Positions 1-9,277 are shown, counted from the stretch's first letter. The stretch is 64,000 nucleotides of DNA from Hyphomicrobiaceae bacterium (GCA_025359185.1 JANYHF010000007.1:1-64000), one strand, 5' to 3'. Numbers and translations are program-made. Notes: generated by a model from the letters alone, not told the origin.

Positions 1-435
1 TCGATCTTGACCGCGATCGCCTGGCTTTCCTGCAGCAGCACTTCGAGCCGCTCGGCGCCCATTCGCTGACGCCATGTCGTGCTGGAAGCGCGCATCTTCG
101 ATACGGCTCATCGACGAGCGGTCGAACGGCGCCGTGTGCAAGAAGTGCTCCTCGCCGCAGAAGTGCTGGTAATAAGGGTTCTCGACCCAACGGACACAGA
201 GCATTTCGTCCGACAGATTGTGCGTGTGCTTCAGGATGGCGAGGCCGGCCATCAGCCGGGTCGGCAGCGGCGGCTGGCCGGGCGCGTCGGTGTAAACCTC
301 GCCCAGTTTGCGCCCGATGAGCGGCCAGTCGATCAGACGACCAAGCCGCACCAGTTCGTGCCGCATGTCGATGATCTGGTCGAGCCTCGCCCGGAAGAGA
401 TCATGCTGCCCTCTCGCTTTCTCACGTGGCTGCAT
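1..435 (-). pseudogene. IS5-family transposase, 5' part, frameshifted
   Basis: Read on the minus strand from an ATG at 435, this encodes the N-terminal domain of an IS5-group transposase (MQPREKARGQHDLF, then the family's RLIDWPLI, LPTRLMAGL and ENPYYQHFCGE segments). After FDRSSMSR the frame is lost. The expected continuation WRQRMGAERLEVLLQES resumes in another frame from position 74 downward. The two halves fit exactly if the 28 bases at 75-102 are extra. The element runs off the left edge of the window, so the rest of the transposase cannot be seen. It looks inactive. The same family is represented by another dead fragment near 43.3-43.7 kb. Confidence 0.8.
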
Positions 436-796
436 CGCTCCCCCCGCCGGTGACCTGCAACGACTGAGTCACGTTTCGCGAAGAGAGGGAACCGGCCAGC
501 GCGATTTGCAAGGAAATCGCTAGGCGACCGATGAAATATTGCAACGCCAACGACAGAATTCAGGCCGTTTCGCACGCCGGATCAAAGGTTTGGCAATTCT
601 TCACGGCCGACTATTTAACCGATAGTATAATAGGCCTTCGAGCATAACCCCAGCCCTTCAGCAGCAGTTCAGTGAGGCGGGGCTAAACTATCCAGCAACT
701 CTTTTGGCCAGCCGATACGCTGGCTCCGCAGCAAACAAATTGGCCCGCACCGGCATTCCGATGCGGACCAAGTTCTTTCAGGCGAACCGTCGCACA
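436..796. other. Intergenic stretch, no gene seen
   Basis: This lies between the start of the broken transposase and the stop of the MFS transporter gene. No frame shows convincing protein similarity. The part next to the transposase (436 to about 640) presumably contains the left end of the insertion sequence, but I could not identify its terminal repeat. The rest has no palindrome or repeat that I can defend. Confidence 0.5.
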
Positions 797-2494
797 CTAG
801 TGGAACAACGCAGGCAGTTTCTGCAGTACGTTCCAGACCCCCCAGGCGATGGGAATGAGCACGACGGTCCAAGCCAATCCCGACATGCTGTCCAGGCCGC
901 CCTTGTCGATTCCGAATGAGCCTAATTGGACCGAGGACCCCGACCGCGCCGACTTAGCCCGGGCGCTCTCAACTTCCGCCTCGCTCATGTGCCACTTCTT
1001 GTCCACGGGCTGGATCAGGAAGTTGGCAATGAAGCCAACAATCAGCAGCGCCGCCATGATGTACATGATTGTGTCGTAGAGGTGCGCCGGGGCGATGCCG
1101 CCTTCCTTTCGTGTGTCGTGAATATAGTTAACGATCACCGGGCCGAGGATACCGGCTACCGACCAGGCGGTGAGCAGACGGCCATGGATGGCGCCGACGA
1201 ACTGGGTGCCGAACATGTCGGCCAGATAGGCCGGAATGGTCGCAAAGCCGCCGCCGTACATCGAAGCGATGATGCAGAAGGCAACGACGAAGAGGCCCAG
1301 GCTGCTAGCAGCTGCCAGAGACGGCGTGATGGCGTAACAGAGCAAGCCCAGCGCAAAGAAAACGAAATAGGTCGACTTGCGCCCGATCCAGTCCGAGAGC
1401 GAAGCCCAGAAGAAGCGGCCGGCAATGTTGAACAATGAAAACAGGCCGACGAACACCGTGCCTATGGCTGCCGCCGACACCTTATTTTCCGGCGAGAACT
1501 GACCGAACCCGACTTCCGGGTGACCAAACAACAGGCCGCCAAAGGTTTCTTGCAGCATCGGCGATGCCGCACCGATGATACCGATGCCAGCCGAGACGTT
1601 GAGGCAGAGTACCGCCCAGATGAACCAGAATTGCGGCGTCTTGTGCGCATTCTCAAGATGCACATTGTGCTGCGTGATCATCGAGGATGCATTTTCGGGC
1701 GGCGGGGTCCAGCCTTCCGGGCGCCAGCCCAACGGCGGAATCCGGTAGCTGAGGGCACCGATCATCATGAAGACGAAATAGATGACGGCCATGAGGACAA
1801 AGGTCTGCCAGACACCGGGACCGGCGGGTGACTTGAAGATATTCATCGCTTGCGTGGCCAACGGCGAGCCGATCAGCGCGCCGCCGCCAAACCCCATGAT
1901 GGCCATACCTGTGGCCATGCCGCGCCGGTCCGGGAACCATTTGACCAACGTCGACACGGGCGAGATGTAGCCGAGGCCAAGTCCGATGCCGCCAATGACG
2001 CCCGAGCCGATCCACATCAGCCAGAGCTGATGGCTGTAGACGCCAAGTGCCGAGATCAACAGGCCGCCGCACCAGCAGACGGCCGAGGCGACGCCCGCGC
2101 GGCGGGGACCGACACGCTCCAGCCAACCGCCCCACAGGGCGGCCGAACCACCAAGGAACACGAAGAACAGCGTGTACATCCAGCCGAGGTCAAACTGGCT
2201 CCAGTTGCATCCCGTTGCAAACAGGCCCGAGAACGTGCCGATGGTCTTGGCACCCATGGTCGTTGCGCCCGCCGAGCATTCGGCAAGCGCCTTTCCGTCG
2301 GCGCCGACCAGCGCGGCTTGCAGAGGCTTCCAAAACACGCTGAAACCATAGGCCATGCCGATGCACAAATGGATGGCAAGCGCGGCTGGCGGCACCAGCC
2401 AGCGATTATAACCTGCTCGGGCGATTGTTCGGGCCTTGCTGAGAAAACCGTCGTCGTCCGGCATGGCTTCTGAACCCATGGTCGTGGCACTCAT
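797..2494 (-). CDS. OFA-family MFS transporter
   Basis: A 565-residue polytopic membrane protein of the oxalate/formate antiporter (OFA) branch of the major facilitator superfamily. About twelve hydrophobic segments are visible, with the family's WxGWLERVGPRRAG loop after the third segment and GRxFWASLSDWIGRK between segments eight and nine. A long C-terminal tail ends in one further hydrophobic stretch. The start at 2494 (MSATTMGS) is chosen because GGGGAGAG sits about eight bases upstream; an in-frame ATG further upstream lacks such a site. It lies beside the PQQ alcohol-oxidation genes, so transport of the resulting carboxylate (for example formate or oxalate) is a reasonable inference, but the substrate is not shown by sequence. 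Confidence 0.8.
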   Translation of the reverse strand: MSATTMGSEAMPDDDGFLSKARTIARAGYNRWLVPPAALAIHLCIGMAYGFSVFWKPLQAALVGADGKALAECSAGATTMGAKTIGTFSGLFATGCNWSQFDLGWMYTLFFVFLGGSAALWGGWLERVGPRRAGVASAVCWCGGLLISALGVYSHQLWLMWIGSGVIGGIGLGLGYISPVSTLVKWFPDRRGMATGMAIMGFGGGALIGSPLATQAMNIFKSPAGPGVWQTFVLMAVIYFVFMMIGALSYRIPPLGWRPEGWTPPPENASSMITQHNVHLENAHKTPQFWFIWAVLCLNVSAGIGIIGAASPMLQETFGGLLFGHPEVGFGQFSPENKVSAAAIGTVFVGLFSLFNIAGRFFWASLSDWIGRKSTYFVFFALGLLCYAITPSLAAASSLGLFVVAFCIIASMYGGGFATIPAYLADMFGTQFVGAIHGRLLTAWSVAGILGPVIVNYIHDTRKEGGIAPAHLYDTIMYIMAALLIVGFIANFLIQPVDKKWHMSEAEVESARAKSARSGSSVQLGSFGIDKGGLDSMSGLAWTVVLIPIAWGVWNVLQKLPALFH

Positions 2495-2610
2495 TCTGGC
2501 ATCTCTCCCCTGTTGTGCTGGTTCTGCACATTTCAAAGTCCGGACAAGCGTATCCGACGCAGAAACTTTGCGATCGCTGGGGGGAGGCTATCGTTGCGCT
2601 CGCGGCGCAT

Positions 2611-2628
2611 CAACTGATTTGACAGTTG
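2611..2628. promoter_or_regulatory. Short inverted repeat upstream of the MFS gene
   Basis: CAACTG and CAGTTG are separated by six bases, in the gap between the MFS start (2494) and the stop of the preceding minus-strand gene (2647). The position would suit an operator for the MFS gene. The arms are only 6 bp, so this could be chance. Confidence 0.25.
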
Positions 2629-2646
2629 TGCGACGCAGCAAATCGG

Positions 2647-3831
2647 TCACGGACAGCTGAACTCCGGCTCATCGAGCCCGAGTGTATCCAGAGTGTTGCT
2701 CTGATGCAGTATACCCTCGACCGGGGCGAAACCGACAACGCTTGATTCCGTCGCCAAGAGAATCGGCTGGCGCAGCTGCCGGTTCCAGGGCCGGAACGAC
2801 CCAGCATTGCCTTTGTAAAGTTCTAGCGTCAGGCCGGCGCCGGTGAGGCTGTCGAGCAGGCTCGTCGCGCCGTGATCCTTGCTGCGCACGGTCGATTCAA
2901 TAATGGCGCGGACCGCCGCCCACGCGGCCCAGTCGGTTTCGGTCATTGCCCGCCTGTTGGCTTTGGCAAAACGGCGGTTCAATTGCGGTGCTCCTTGGCG
3001 TTCCCAGAAAGGATGCCAAGCCACGGGCATGAGACCGGCGGCGCCGATCACCGGCCGGGGCAGCATTGTGTTGTAGGGCAGGGAGCGGGCAAATATTCGC
3101 GCAGCGTCGGCGACAAAGACCGCGTCGTAATCGGTGTCGCCGGTCAGCAGCCGCAGGTTGTTGCTCTCGCGCTGGCGCGGGTCGTGGCCGGACACGAAGG
3201 TCTTCACGGCCGCAACGATGAGGCCGAACTTCGCTGCCGAGCGCTGGAAAGCGGCTGAGACAGCCTTGTCCTCAGCTTCGGCGCTTTCCAGCACCAGCAC
3301 CCGCCGCCAATTGCGGACGACCAACCCCTGAGCAAGGGCATCTTCCAGCATGTCCCAGGATGGCAGTGTATGGAAGAGGTTCGAACGGCAGGCCGCTTGC
3401 CGCAGAAGCGTATCGCGATGCCGGGCTTGGAACAACGGCACAGTCACTCCAGATAGGCCGGTAGCGACGGCGGCAGTCTCCGTTAGCGGAAGATCGAGCA
3501 GTACGGCAGCGACAGGCTTTTCTGCCATCAATTTGGTAATGGCAGCGGAGGCGTCCGCATCCGCCGTCAACGTGATGTGCTCTAGCGCGAATGCCACACC
3601 AATGGCTTGGCCCACCAGTTTGGCATCGCTAACCGCGAGCGCTGCGCCCGGAAAGGGCGACGGCAGAGTTGCATCATAGACGCCCTCATAGCCGCGACTC
3701 GATGCATAGGCATCGTCTCCAGCGCGGTCCACATAAGCAATGGTGACCATCCTCGGGCCAGCGGCTTCAGCTGGCCCGGTGGGCAGCAACGCCATGGCAA
3801 TCAGGCCTGCAATCAGCCCCCTAATGATCAT
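2647..3831 (-). CDS. PQQ-dependent alcohol dehydrogenase system ABC substrate-binding protein
   Basis: A 394-residue periplasmic protein of the TIGR03863 type, a type-1 periplasmic-binding-protein fold found next to PQQ alcohol dehydrogenases. The N-terminus MIIRGLIAGLIAMALLPTG with an AEA cleavage region is a clear signal peptide. The start at 3831 overlaps the 3' end of the beta-propeller gene by 11 bases (ATGATCATTAG), so the two are translationally coupled. It presumably works with the ATPase (8522) and permease (9274) genes of the same system, which lie on the other strand. What it binds is unknown; the family is defined by genomic context. Confidence 0.85.
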   Translation of the reverse strand: MIIRGLIAGLIAMALLPTGPAEAAGPRMVTIAYVDRAGDDAYASSRGYEGVYDATLPSPFPGAALAVSDAKLVGQAIGVAFALEHITLTADADASAAITKLMAEKPVAAVLLDLPLTETAAVATGLSGVTVPLFQARHRDTLLRQAACRSNLFHTLPSWDMLEDALAQGLVVRNWRRVLVLESAEAEDKAVSAAFQRSAAKFGLIVAAVKTFVSGHDPRQRESNNLRLLTGDTDYDAVFVADAARIFARSLPYNTMLPRPVIGAAGLMPVAWHPFWERQGAPQLNRRFAKANRRAMTETDWAAWAAVRAIIESTVRSKDHGATSLLDSLTGAGLTLELYKGNAGSFRPWNRQLRQPILLATESSVVGFAPVEGILHQSNTLDTLGLDEPEFSCP

Positions 3832-4810
3832 CGATGTAGATCCCGTAGGGGACTTCGCCGACCGGCACCGAGACGATCGGCTTTTGTGCCGCCGTATCGA
3901 TGATCGTAATGTCGTCAGACAATCCGTTGGCCACATAAAGCCGGCTCTCGTCGTGATTGAGTTGCAATCCCCAGGGGCGCTGGCCGACCAGGATGTAGTC
4001 GACCACCGTGCGGGTAGCAGCATCGATAACCGCAACATGATTGGCGCGGCCCAGCGATACATAAGCGCGCTTGCCGTCGCGGGTCATCACGAGATCGACC
4101 GGCGTCACTTGCTCGCGCCGCATGTTGGGTGGACTGAACTCGATGCGGCCCTTCTGTTCGAAGGTCGTCATGTCGAAGATGTCGACCACGCCGCCGATCT
4201 CGGCCGAGACCCACAGCTCCTTTTCGTCTGGCGTGAGGGCAAAGCGGCGCGGCCTCGTATCCGTCAGCAGGTTCTTAACCACCTCGCCCTTAGCCACGTC
4301 GATGACATGCACCAGATTGGCGGCTTCAGAAGCCACGAACACCAACTTGCCATCACGCGTCATGGCGACGCCCTCGGGCTCGGCGCCGGTCGGGAAATGC
4401 GCGGTGGTCTCGCCGGTTTCGAGGTCGAACACTGTCGCCTCGCTGTCGTCCTCGTTGGAGACATAGAGGTGCTTGCCGTCAGGATGCAGCGCGAAGGTCT
4501 CGGGGTCGGCGACGTCGCGGTAGCGCTTGATCAGCTTCAGCGTCGCGATGTCGTAGATGCCGATGGTGTTGTCGTCGCCACAGGCGATGATGAGGCCGCT
4601 CTGGTCGGCGGTGGGACGCATGCCACGAGGGCGCGCGCAGGTTTTCACCGACTTCACCACCTCATTGGTGGCGTTCAGCACCGTAAGCGTGCTGCTCTTC
4701 TCATTGGTTACGAAAATAAGGCCGGTGTTCTTGGCCTCGGCGGGTGCGCCAAGCGATACCAACATTGTGGCAAGCAACGCCGTGAACCCAAGCGACCGCA
4801 GTACGATCAT
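3821..4810 (-). CDS. PQQ-associated YVTN-type beta-propeller protein
   Basis: A 329-residue secreted protein made of repeats of the YVTN/NHL-like kind (VTNEKSSTLTVLN, YVSNEDDSEATVFD, YVANGLSDDITIID), matching the PQQ-associated propeller family TIGR03866. The start at 4810 (MIVLRSLGFTALLATML) gives a signal peptide ending near AEA and is preceded by AAGGGTAGGG. It is the first gene of a two-gene unit with the substrate-binding protein. Family members recur next to PQQ dehydrogenases, but their role is not established. Scaffold or assembly duties in the periplasm are plausible. Confidence 0.85.
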   Translation of the reverse strand: MIVLRSLGFTALLATMLVSLGAPAEAKNTGLIFVTNEKSSTLTVLNATNEVVKSVKTCARPRGMRPTADQSGLIIACGDDNTIGIYDIATLKLIKRYRDVADPETFALHPDGKHLYVSNEDDSEATVFDLETGETTAHFPTGAEPEGVAMTRDGKLVFVASEAANLVHVIDVAKGEVVKNLLTDTRPRRFALTPDEKELWVSAEIGGVVDIFDMTTFEQKGRIEFSPPNMRREQVTPVDLVMTRDGKRAYVSLGRANHVAVIDAATRTVVDYILVGQRPWGLQLNHDESRLYVANGLSDDITIIDTAAQKPIVSVPVGEVPYGIYIDDH

Positions 4811-4916
4811 ATTAGCCCTACCCTTCAAGAAAAGATTGCCATGACCGCCGCGGACACGTCTAAACTGTAGCGTCCGGGCGTCCGGATAGGCAAGCCTGGG
4901 AGTTTCTTCTTTGCAA

Positions 4917-5840
4917 ATGACGTCAATGTCGAATTGGGTGCGGTTGCTTGCTGCCGCTTGGTCGGTCGGTCTTTTCGCATCGACCGCTCCCGCCAACCCC
5001 AGCGAGTGCGCCGCGCTCGAAGGCAACTATGCGCAGACCAAGACGGGGCTGGTGGAGCTGGAAGTGAACAACTTCATGTTCAAGGCTGCCGATAAGGGCT
5101 GTCTGACGCTGTTGGCGCAACTCTTGGACAACGGCGGGTCTGTGATCATGCGCCAGCGCGGCGGTGAGACGGCGTTGCACCATGCGGCGATGTCGGGAGA
5201 GACTGAGGTCGCCAAGCTGCTGCTGGAGAAAGGCGCAGACATCAACCAGCGCGATCTCAAGGGCTCGACTCCCCTCTATCTCGCGGCGGAGAGCAATCAG
5301 CCTGCAATGGTTGCGTTTCTGCTGGACCATAAGGCCGACGCCGCGATCGAGGGGCGGACCGAAGTCACCCCGCTGGCCGCGGCCGCCTACAATGGAAGCG
5401 ACAAGATCGTTGCGGCGCTACTGGCCCATGGTGTCGATGCCAAGGCGCCTGACCGCACCGGCAAGGCCGCCATTCTTTATGCCGCCAATCGCGGTTTCCA
5501 ACCCGTGGTGGAGCGGCTGTTGAAAGCGGGCGTCGATGTGAATGCGGTTTATGCCGACAATCTCACCGCGCTGATGTGGGCGGCTGGCTTCTCGGACGAT
5601 GTGCCCGAGGACGACGCGGTGAAGCTGGTGACGCTGCTGCTGGACAAGGGCGCCAAGCCGGACCTGCAGGACGACCGCGGGTACACGGCGCTAATGGCGG
5701 CAGCGGAACTCGGGCATGCCGCCGTGGTGAAGTTGCTGATGGCTCGGGGCACGGACAAGGCGCTCAAGAGCAAGGACGGCAAGACGGCGGCAGACCTCGC
5801 GACTGCCGTGGAGCTGAAGGCGATACTGGCTGGGCATTGA
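4917..5840 (+). CDS. Secreted ankyrin-repeat protein
   Basis: About 307 residues. An N-terminal signal peptide (VRLLAAAWSVGLFAS, cleavage near APA) is followed by a short spacer with two Cys residues, then six or so ankyrin repeats with GETALHHAA, GSTPLYLAA, GKAAILYAA and GYTALMAAA cores. Either ATG at 4917 or ATG at 4926 could start it; no strong ribosome site decides. It is divergent from the beta-propeller gene and convergent with the cytochrome c gene. Ankyrin domains bind proteins, and export to the periplasm inside a PQQ cluster suggests a partner among the alcohol-oxidation proteins. That is inference. Confidence 0.8.
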   Translation: MTSMSNWVRLLAAAWSVGLFASTAPANPSECAALEGNYAQTKTGLVELEVNNFMFKAADKGCLTLLAQLLDNGGSVIMRQRGGETALHHAAMSGETEVAKLLLEKGADINQRDLKGSTPLYLAAESNQPAMVAFLLDHKADAAIEGRTEVTPLAAAAYNGSDKIVAALLAHGVDAKAPDRTGKAAILYAANRGFQPVVERLLKAGVDVNAVYADNLTALMWAAGFSDDVPEDDAVKLVTLLLDKGAKPDLQDDRGYTALMAAAELGHAAVVKLLMARGTDKALKSKDGKTAADLATAVELKAILAGH

Positions 5841-5842
5841 TC

Positions 5843-5939
5843 CGTAGGGTGGGCTGAGCAACGTCGCGAAGCCCACCGATTGCACCGTTCGTCGTGGTGG
5901 GCTTCCCCCGGATCAAGTCCGGGGTCAGCCCACCCTACG
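5843..5939. repeat. REP-like nested palindromic element
   Basis: A perfect 15-bp inverted repeat (CGTAGGGTGGGCTGA at 5843-5857, its complement at 5925-5939) encloses a second one (GAAGCCCACC at 5868-5877 with GGTGGGCTTC at 5896-5905). A small CCCGGA-TCAAG-TCCGGG palindrome lies near 5907-5924. It fills the gap between two convergent genes, the usual place for alphaproteobacterial intergenic palindromes. The folded transcript may also stop transcription from both sides. Confidence 0.75.
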
Positions 5940-5942
5940 TTC

Positions 5943-6515
5943 CTACTGCCCTGCCGTGAACCGCGACATCAGCGCGATGTCCGCATCGCTGAACGAGGCC
6001 AGCATGTCGGTCATGAACGCGTTGTTGCCGCGTTCCTTGGTCTTGAAGTCCTTAGTGGTCTTGGTGAGATAGTCGGGGTTTTGGCCTGCGAGTCGAGGCA
6101 CGGCGCTGTCGCCAATATAGCCCTCCAGATGGCAGGCGGTGCACTGACCGGCGACCTCGATGGGATTGGCTTTGGCTGCATCCTCGGCGCTGGCCGAATA
6201 GCCGGTCCTCGGCCACTCCTTGGCCGCGAAATATTCCGCAAACGCGAGCATGTCGTCCTTGCTCATCTCGGCGACAATGGGGGCCATCACCTCGTTCTTG
6301 CGGCGGCCTTCCTTCATGTCTTTCAGCTGGATGAACAGGTAGCCTGTATGCTGGCCCCAGATGTTGGGGAATTTGGGATCGGCGGGGATACCGGCCTCGC
6401 CATGGCAGGCCGCGCAAAGGGCGGCCTTTTCCTCGATCGTTTCGGCGCTTGCTGCACTATTGGCCGAGAGCCCACAAACTAAGGAGACGGTAAGGAGTTT
6501 CAGGAACTGCTGCAT
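5943..6515 (-). CDS. Diheme c-type cytochrome (c4-like)
   Basis: A 190-residue periplasmic protein with a signal peptide (MQQFLKLLTVSLVCGLSA) and two heme-binding motifs, CAACH near residue 33 and CTACH near residue 125. Each sits in a domain of about 80 residues, as in cytochromes c4. The start at 6515 best frames the signal peptide; an in-frame ATG at 6545 is possible. Its place directly downstream of the PQQ dehydrogenase, on the same strand, makes it the likely electron acceptor. Canonical XoxG partners carry one heme, so a diheme acceptor is a departure. Confidence 0.8.
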   Translation of the reverse strand: MQQFLKLLTVSLVCGLSANSAASAETIEEKAALCAACHGEAGIPADPKFPNIWGQHTGYLFIQLKDMKEGRRKNEVMAPIVAEMSKDDMLAFAEYFAAKEWPRTGYSASAEDAAKANPIEVAGQCTACHLEGYIGDSAVPRLAGQNPDYLTKTTKDFKTKERGNNAFMTDMLASFSDADIALMSRFTAGQ

Positions 6516-6565
6516 AAGATCAGAGCTCGCAAGATGACTGGTCATGCTCAAAGGCCACACACAAC

Positions 6566-6599
6566 AAAGGGCGGTGCCAATGACCTGGTACCGCCCTTT
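6566..6599 (-). terminator. Stem-loop terminator after the PQQ dehydrogenase gene
   Basis: Ten-base arms AAAGGGCGGT (6566-6575) and ACCGCCCTTT (6590-6599) are separated by 14 bases. Read on the minus strand the hairpin is followed by TTTGTTGTGTG, an imperfect T-rich tail. It lies between the dehydrogenase stop (6632) and the cytochrome gene start (6515), so it probably reduces readthrough from one to the other. Confidence 0.6.
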
Positions 6600-6631
6600 G
6601 CGTCAATCAAGTGTTTGCAATCGCGCTCGCC

Positions 6632-8350
6632 TTACTCAGCCAGCGAGAACGAGATGATCGTGTTGCCGCGCTTGTAGTTGAGCTGCGTGTTGCCGCCTGC
6701 GCCAACCACAACATACTGCTTGCCTTCGACACTATAGGACGACGGCGGAGCATTAACACCGGCGCCAGCCTGGAAGTTCCAGAGCGTAGAACCCGTTTCA
6801 GCGTCATAGGCCTTGAACTGGCCATTGCCTTCACCGGTGAACACGAGGCCGCCGGCCGTCGCCAGGATGCCGCCGATCATCGGTTGCGGGGTCTTGACCT
6901 GCCAGCGGATCATGCCGGTGTTGTAGTCAACGGCCGTCACATTGCCCCACTGCTCTTCGGTAGGAATGACCTTGAAGGCGCCGCCCAACCACAGCTTACC
7001 GCCAGGATAGGCCGAGTTCTGGACGTGGTACGTCATCGGCTGATGCAGATTGATCGCATAGACGAGGTTCATGTTCGGGTTGATGGCCATCGGTGACCAT
7101 TCAACGCCGCCGTTGGCACCCGGCAACATACGCGCGCCATCCTTGGTCGGCAGCACCCACATATTCTCTTGCGGCACCATGGCCTCGGAGAAGCGGATCA
7201 GGCTGCAATCCTTGGCGTCGTTCACATAGACATGGCCCGTCTTGCCGCCATGCAGCACGCCTTTGACCATCTCGCCCTTGTCATTCTTGACCATGGCGAT
7301 GATCGCGGGTGAGACGGCGTCGAGATCCCAGACGTCATGGGCGACGTACTGGAAGTGGCAGGCATATTTGCCGGTATCGAGATCTACCGATACGAGCGAG
7401 TCGGTGTAGAGATTGTCACCGGGACGGATCGAACCATCGAGGTCGGGCGAGGGATTACCGACGACGAAATAGATACGGTTGGTTGCGAGATCGACGGCTG
7501 GGTTTTGCCAGACGCCGCCGCCAAGAGTCTTGTACGGGTCGCCGTTTTTCTGATAGGCGGCCTTTTCGGCAGCGATGTCGCGATGCATGTCGCGGCCAGT
7601 TGCGTCGTTCACGGCCCAGACGCCTTTCGAATCTTCCGGAATGGTGTTGAAGGTCCAGAGCAGCTTGCCGTCCTTGGCGTCGTAGGCCTTGACGAAGCCG
7701 CGGATGCCGTACTCGCCGCCGTTGGTGCCGATCAGGATTTTGCCATTGACGGCAGTTGGCGCCATCGTTTCGGAATAGCCCTTGTCGGGCTCAGCGATTT
7801 GCACTTCCCAGGCCGATTTGCCAGTCTTGGCATCAAGAGCGACCAGCTTGGCATCGAGCGTGCTCAGATAGACCTTGTCACCATAGACGGCGACGCCGCG
7901 GTTATTCGGGCCGCAGCAGAAAGTCGTAACAGCGCCGAGCTTGTGCTTGTAGTGCCAAAGCTCTTCGCCGGTACGTGCATCGAGCGCATAAACATGGTCG
8001 AACGAGGTCGTAACGTACATCACGCCATTAACGACGATCGGCGATGTTTCGAGCGACTCGCGTACTTCCATCTGGAACATCCAGGCGGGGCGCAGCTTGT
8101 TGACATTGCTGGTGTTGATTTGGCGGTTCGGATAGAAGCGCGACTGCCAGTAATTGCCATTGGTGTGCAGGAAGTTGTTGCCGTCACCCGCAGCACGACT
8201 GAGAAGATCTTGCGACGCCAGCGAAAGATCACCGAATTTCGTGGCGTTCTTGACTTCATCGGCCGATGCGGCTGGGGCTACGAATATGCTAGCAGCAAAG
8301 CCCGCAGCTGCGCCGACCAGGAAAAAAACCTTCCCTGCCTTCTTGAACAT
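6632..8350 (-). CDS. PQQ-dependent methanol/ethanol-type dehydrogenase, lanthanide type
   Basis: A 572-residue periplasmic eight-bladed quinoprotein. The start at 8350 ([10 protein letters not shown]) has AAGGAGA upstream and gives a signal peptide ending at ASA. Vicinal cysteines at 145-146 (FCCGPN) form the family's disulfide ring near [11 protein letters not shown] around residue 213 and GNPSPD around 299 supply the metal-binding Glu and Asn. The catalytic Asp is D342 in HDVWDLD; the residue two places on is Asp344, the extra carboxylate that marks lanthanide-dependent XoxF, ExaF and PedH enzymes, where calcium enzymes have Ala, Ser or Thr. The VWDLDAVSP form and the context fit an alcohol dehydrogenase rather than a classical MxaF. 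The substrate is not determined. Confidence 0.9.
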   Translation of the reverse strand: MFKKAGKVFFLVGAAAGFAASIFVAPAASADEVKNATKFGDLSLASQDLLSRAAGDGNNFLHTNGNYWQSRFYPNRQINTSNVNKLRPAWMFQMEVRESLETSPIVVNGVMYVTTSFDHVYALDARTGEELWHYKHKLGAVTTFCCGPNNRGVAVYGDKVYLSTLDAKLVALDAKTGKSAWEVQIAEPDKGYSETMAPTAVNGKILIGTNGGEYGIRGFVKAYDAKDGKLLWTFNTIPEDSKGVWAVNDATGRDMHRDIAAEKAAYQKNGDPYKTLGGGVWQNPAVDLATNRIYFVVGNPSPDLDGSIRPGDNLYTDSLVSVDLDTGKYACHFQYVAHDVWDLDAVSPAIIAMVKNDKGEMVKGVLHGGKTGHVYVNDAKDCSLIRFSEAMVPQENMWVLPTKDGARMLPGANGGVEWSPMAINPNMNLVYAINLHQPMTYHVQNSAYPGGKLWLGGAFKVIPTEEQWGNVTAVDYNTGMIRWQVKTPQPMIGGILATAGGLVFTGEGNGQFKAYDAETGSTLWNFQAGAGVNAPPSSYSVEGKQYVVVGAGGNTQLNYKRGNTIISFSLAE

Positions 8351-8521
8351 ACGCTGTCTCCTTGTTCGTCCCTCCGGGGGCATCCACTGGAATTGCCACA
8401 CTGTTTTTAGCCCGGTTCTGTCATATCTGCTACGGCCGTGGCATTAGGTCAAGCTGCCACAAATCAGTTCGAAGAAACTCGCCTGCACACATCTCACAGC
8501 ATGGAAGGATTTGCAGATCAT

Positions 8522-9277
8522 ATGGCTAACACCGGCCAGCCCGTGCTGACGCTGCATGGCATCACACACCACTATGGCGCCAAATTAGCCCTCGACGACG
8601 TCAGCTTCGATGTTGCACCCGGGCGCCTCACCGCGCTGCTCGGCTTAAACGGCGCCGGCAAAACGACGATTTTTTCTTTGGTGACGGGGCTATTTTCGGC
8701 CCAGGCGGGGCGTTTCGAGATCACAGGCCGCGATATGCGCACGTCGCCGTCGCAGGCCCTGGAGCCACTTGGCGTCGTATTCCAACAACCGACGTTGGAT
8801 CTGGATCTGACCGTGCGCCAGAACCTCATGTATTTCGCCGGCTTGCGCGGGATGTCCAGGACTGCTGCGAGCGAACGAATCCTATCGACACTGATGGGTC
8901 TCGGTATGGCTGAGCGCCTCGACGAGCGGGTGCGTGCGCTCAACGGCGGCCACCGTCGGCGCGTCGAGATTGCGCGGGCGCTGCTGCACGAGCCGCGCAT
9001 TCTGCTGCTCGATGAGCCGACCGTAGGGCTCGACATTCCGACCCGGCGCGCGATCGTCTCCTATGTCCATGAACTGACCCGAACGCGAGGCTGTGCAGCC
9101 TTGTGGGCAACCCATCTCATCGACGAGATCGAGCCCGGCGACAGGCTGATTGTCATCGACCGTGGGCAGATCAAAGCGTCAGGCGAGGCGAAAGCCGTTA
9201 TGGCGTCGGCGGGCGCTGCATCCTTGGCCGAAGCGTTCGACAAGCTCACTGCCCAATCACCGGAGCTTGCCACGTGA
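8522..9277 (+). CDS. PQQ-dependent alcohol dehydrogenase system ABC transporter ATPase
   Basis: A 251-residue ABC ATPase of the TIGR03864 type. Walker A LNGAGKTT lies near residue 47, the signature region is the unusual LNGGHRRRVEIARAL in place of LSGGQ, and Walker B is ILLLDEPT. The start at 8522 (MANTGQPV) follows GGAAGGA by about a dozen bases; longer in-frame starts lack a better site. Its stop overlaps the GTG of the permease gene by four bases. It is divergent from the dehydrogenase gene. Its cargo is unknown; it may act with the binding protein at 2647. Confidence 0.85.
   Translation: MANTGQPVLTLHGITHHYGAKLALDDVSFDVAPGRLTALLGLNGAGKTTIFSLVTGLFSAQAGRFEITGRDMRTSPSQALEPLGVVFQQPTLDLDLTVRQNLMYFAGLRGMSRTAASERILSTLMGLGMAERLDERVRALNGGHRRRVEIARALLHEPRILLLDEPTVGLDIPTRRAIVSYVHELTRTRGCAALWATHLIDEIEPGDRLIVIDRGQIKASGEAKAVMASAGAASLAEAFDKLTAQSPELAT

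Noticed and set aside
3740-4870. Long open frame opposite the beta-propeller gene
   Set aside because: It is an antisense shadow in GC-rich coding DNA. The minus-strand frame has a leader, a ribosome site and clear family repeats.
7337-8410. A 357-codon plus-strand frame across the PQQ dehydrogenase
   Set aside because: Antisense shadow. The dehydrogenase on the minus strand has all catalytic motifs.
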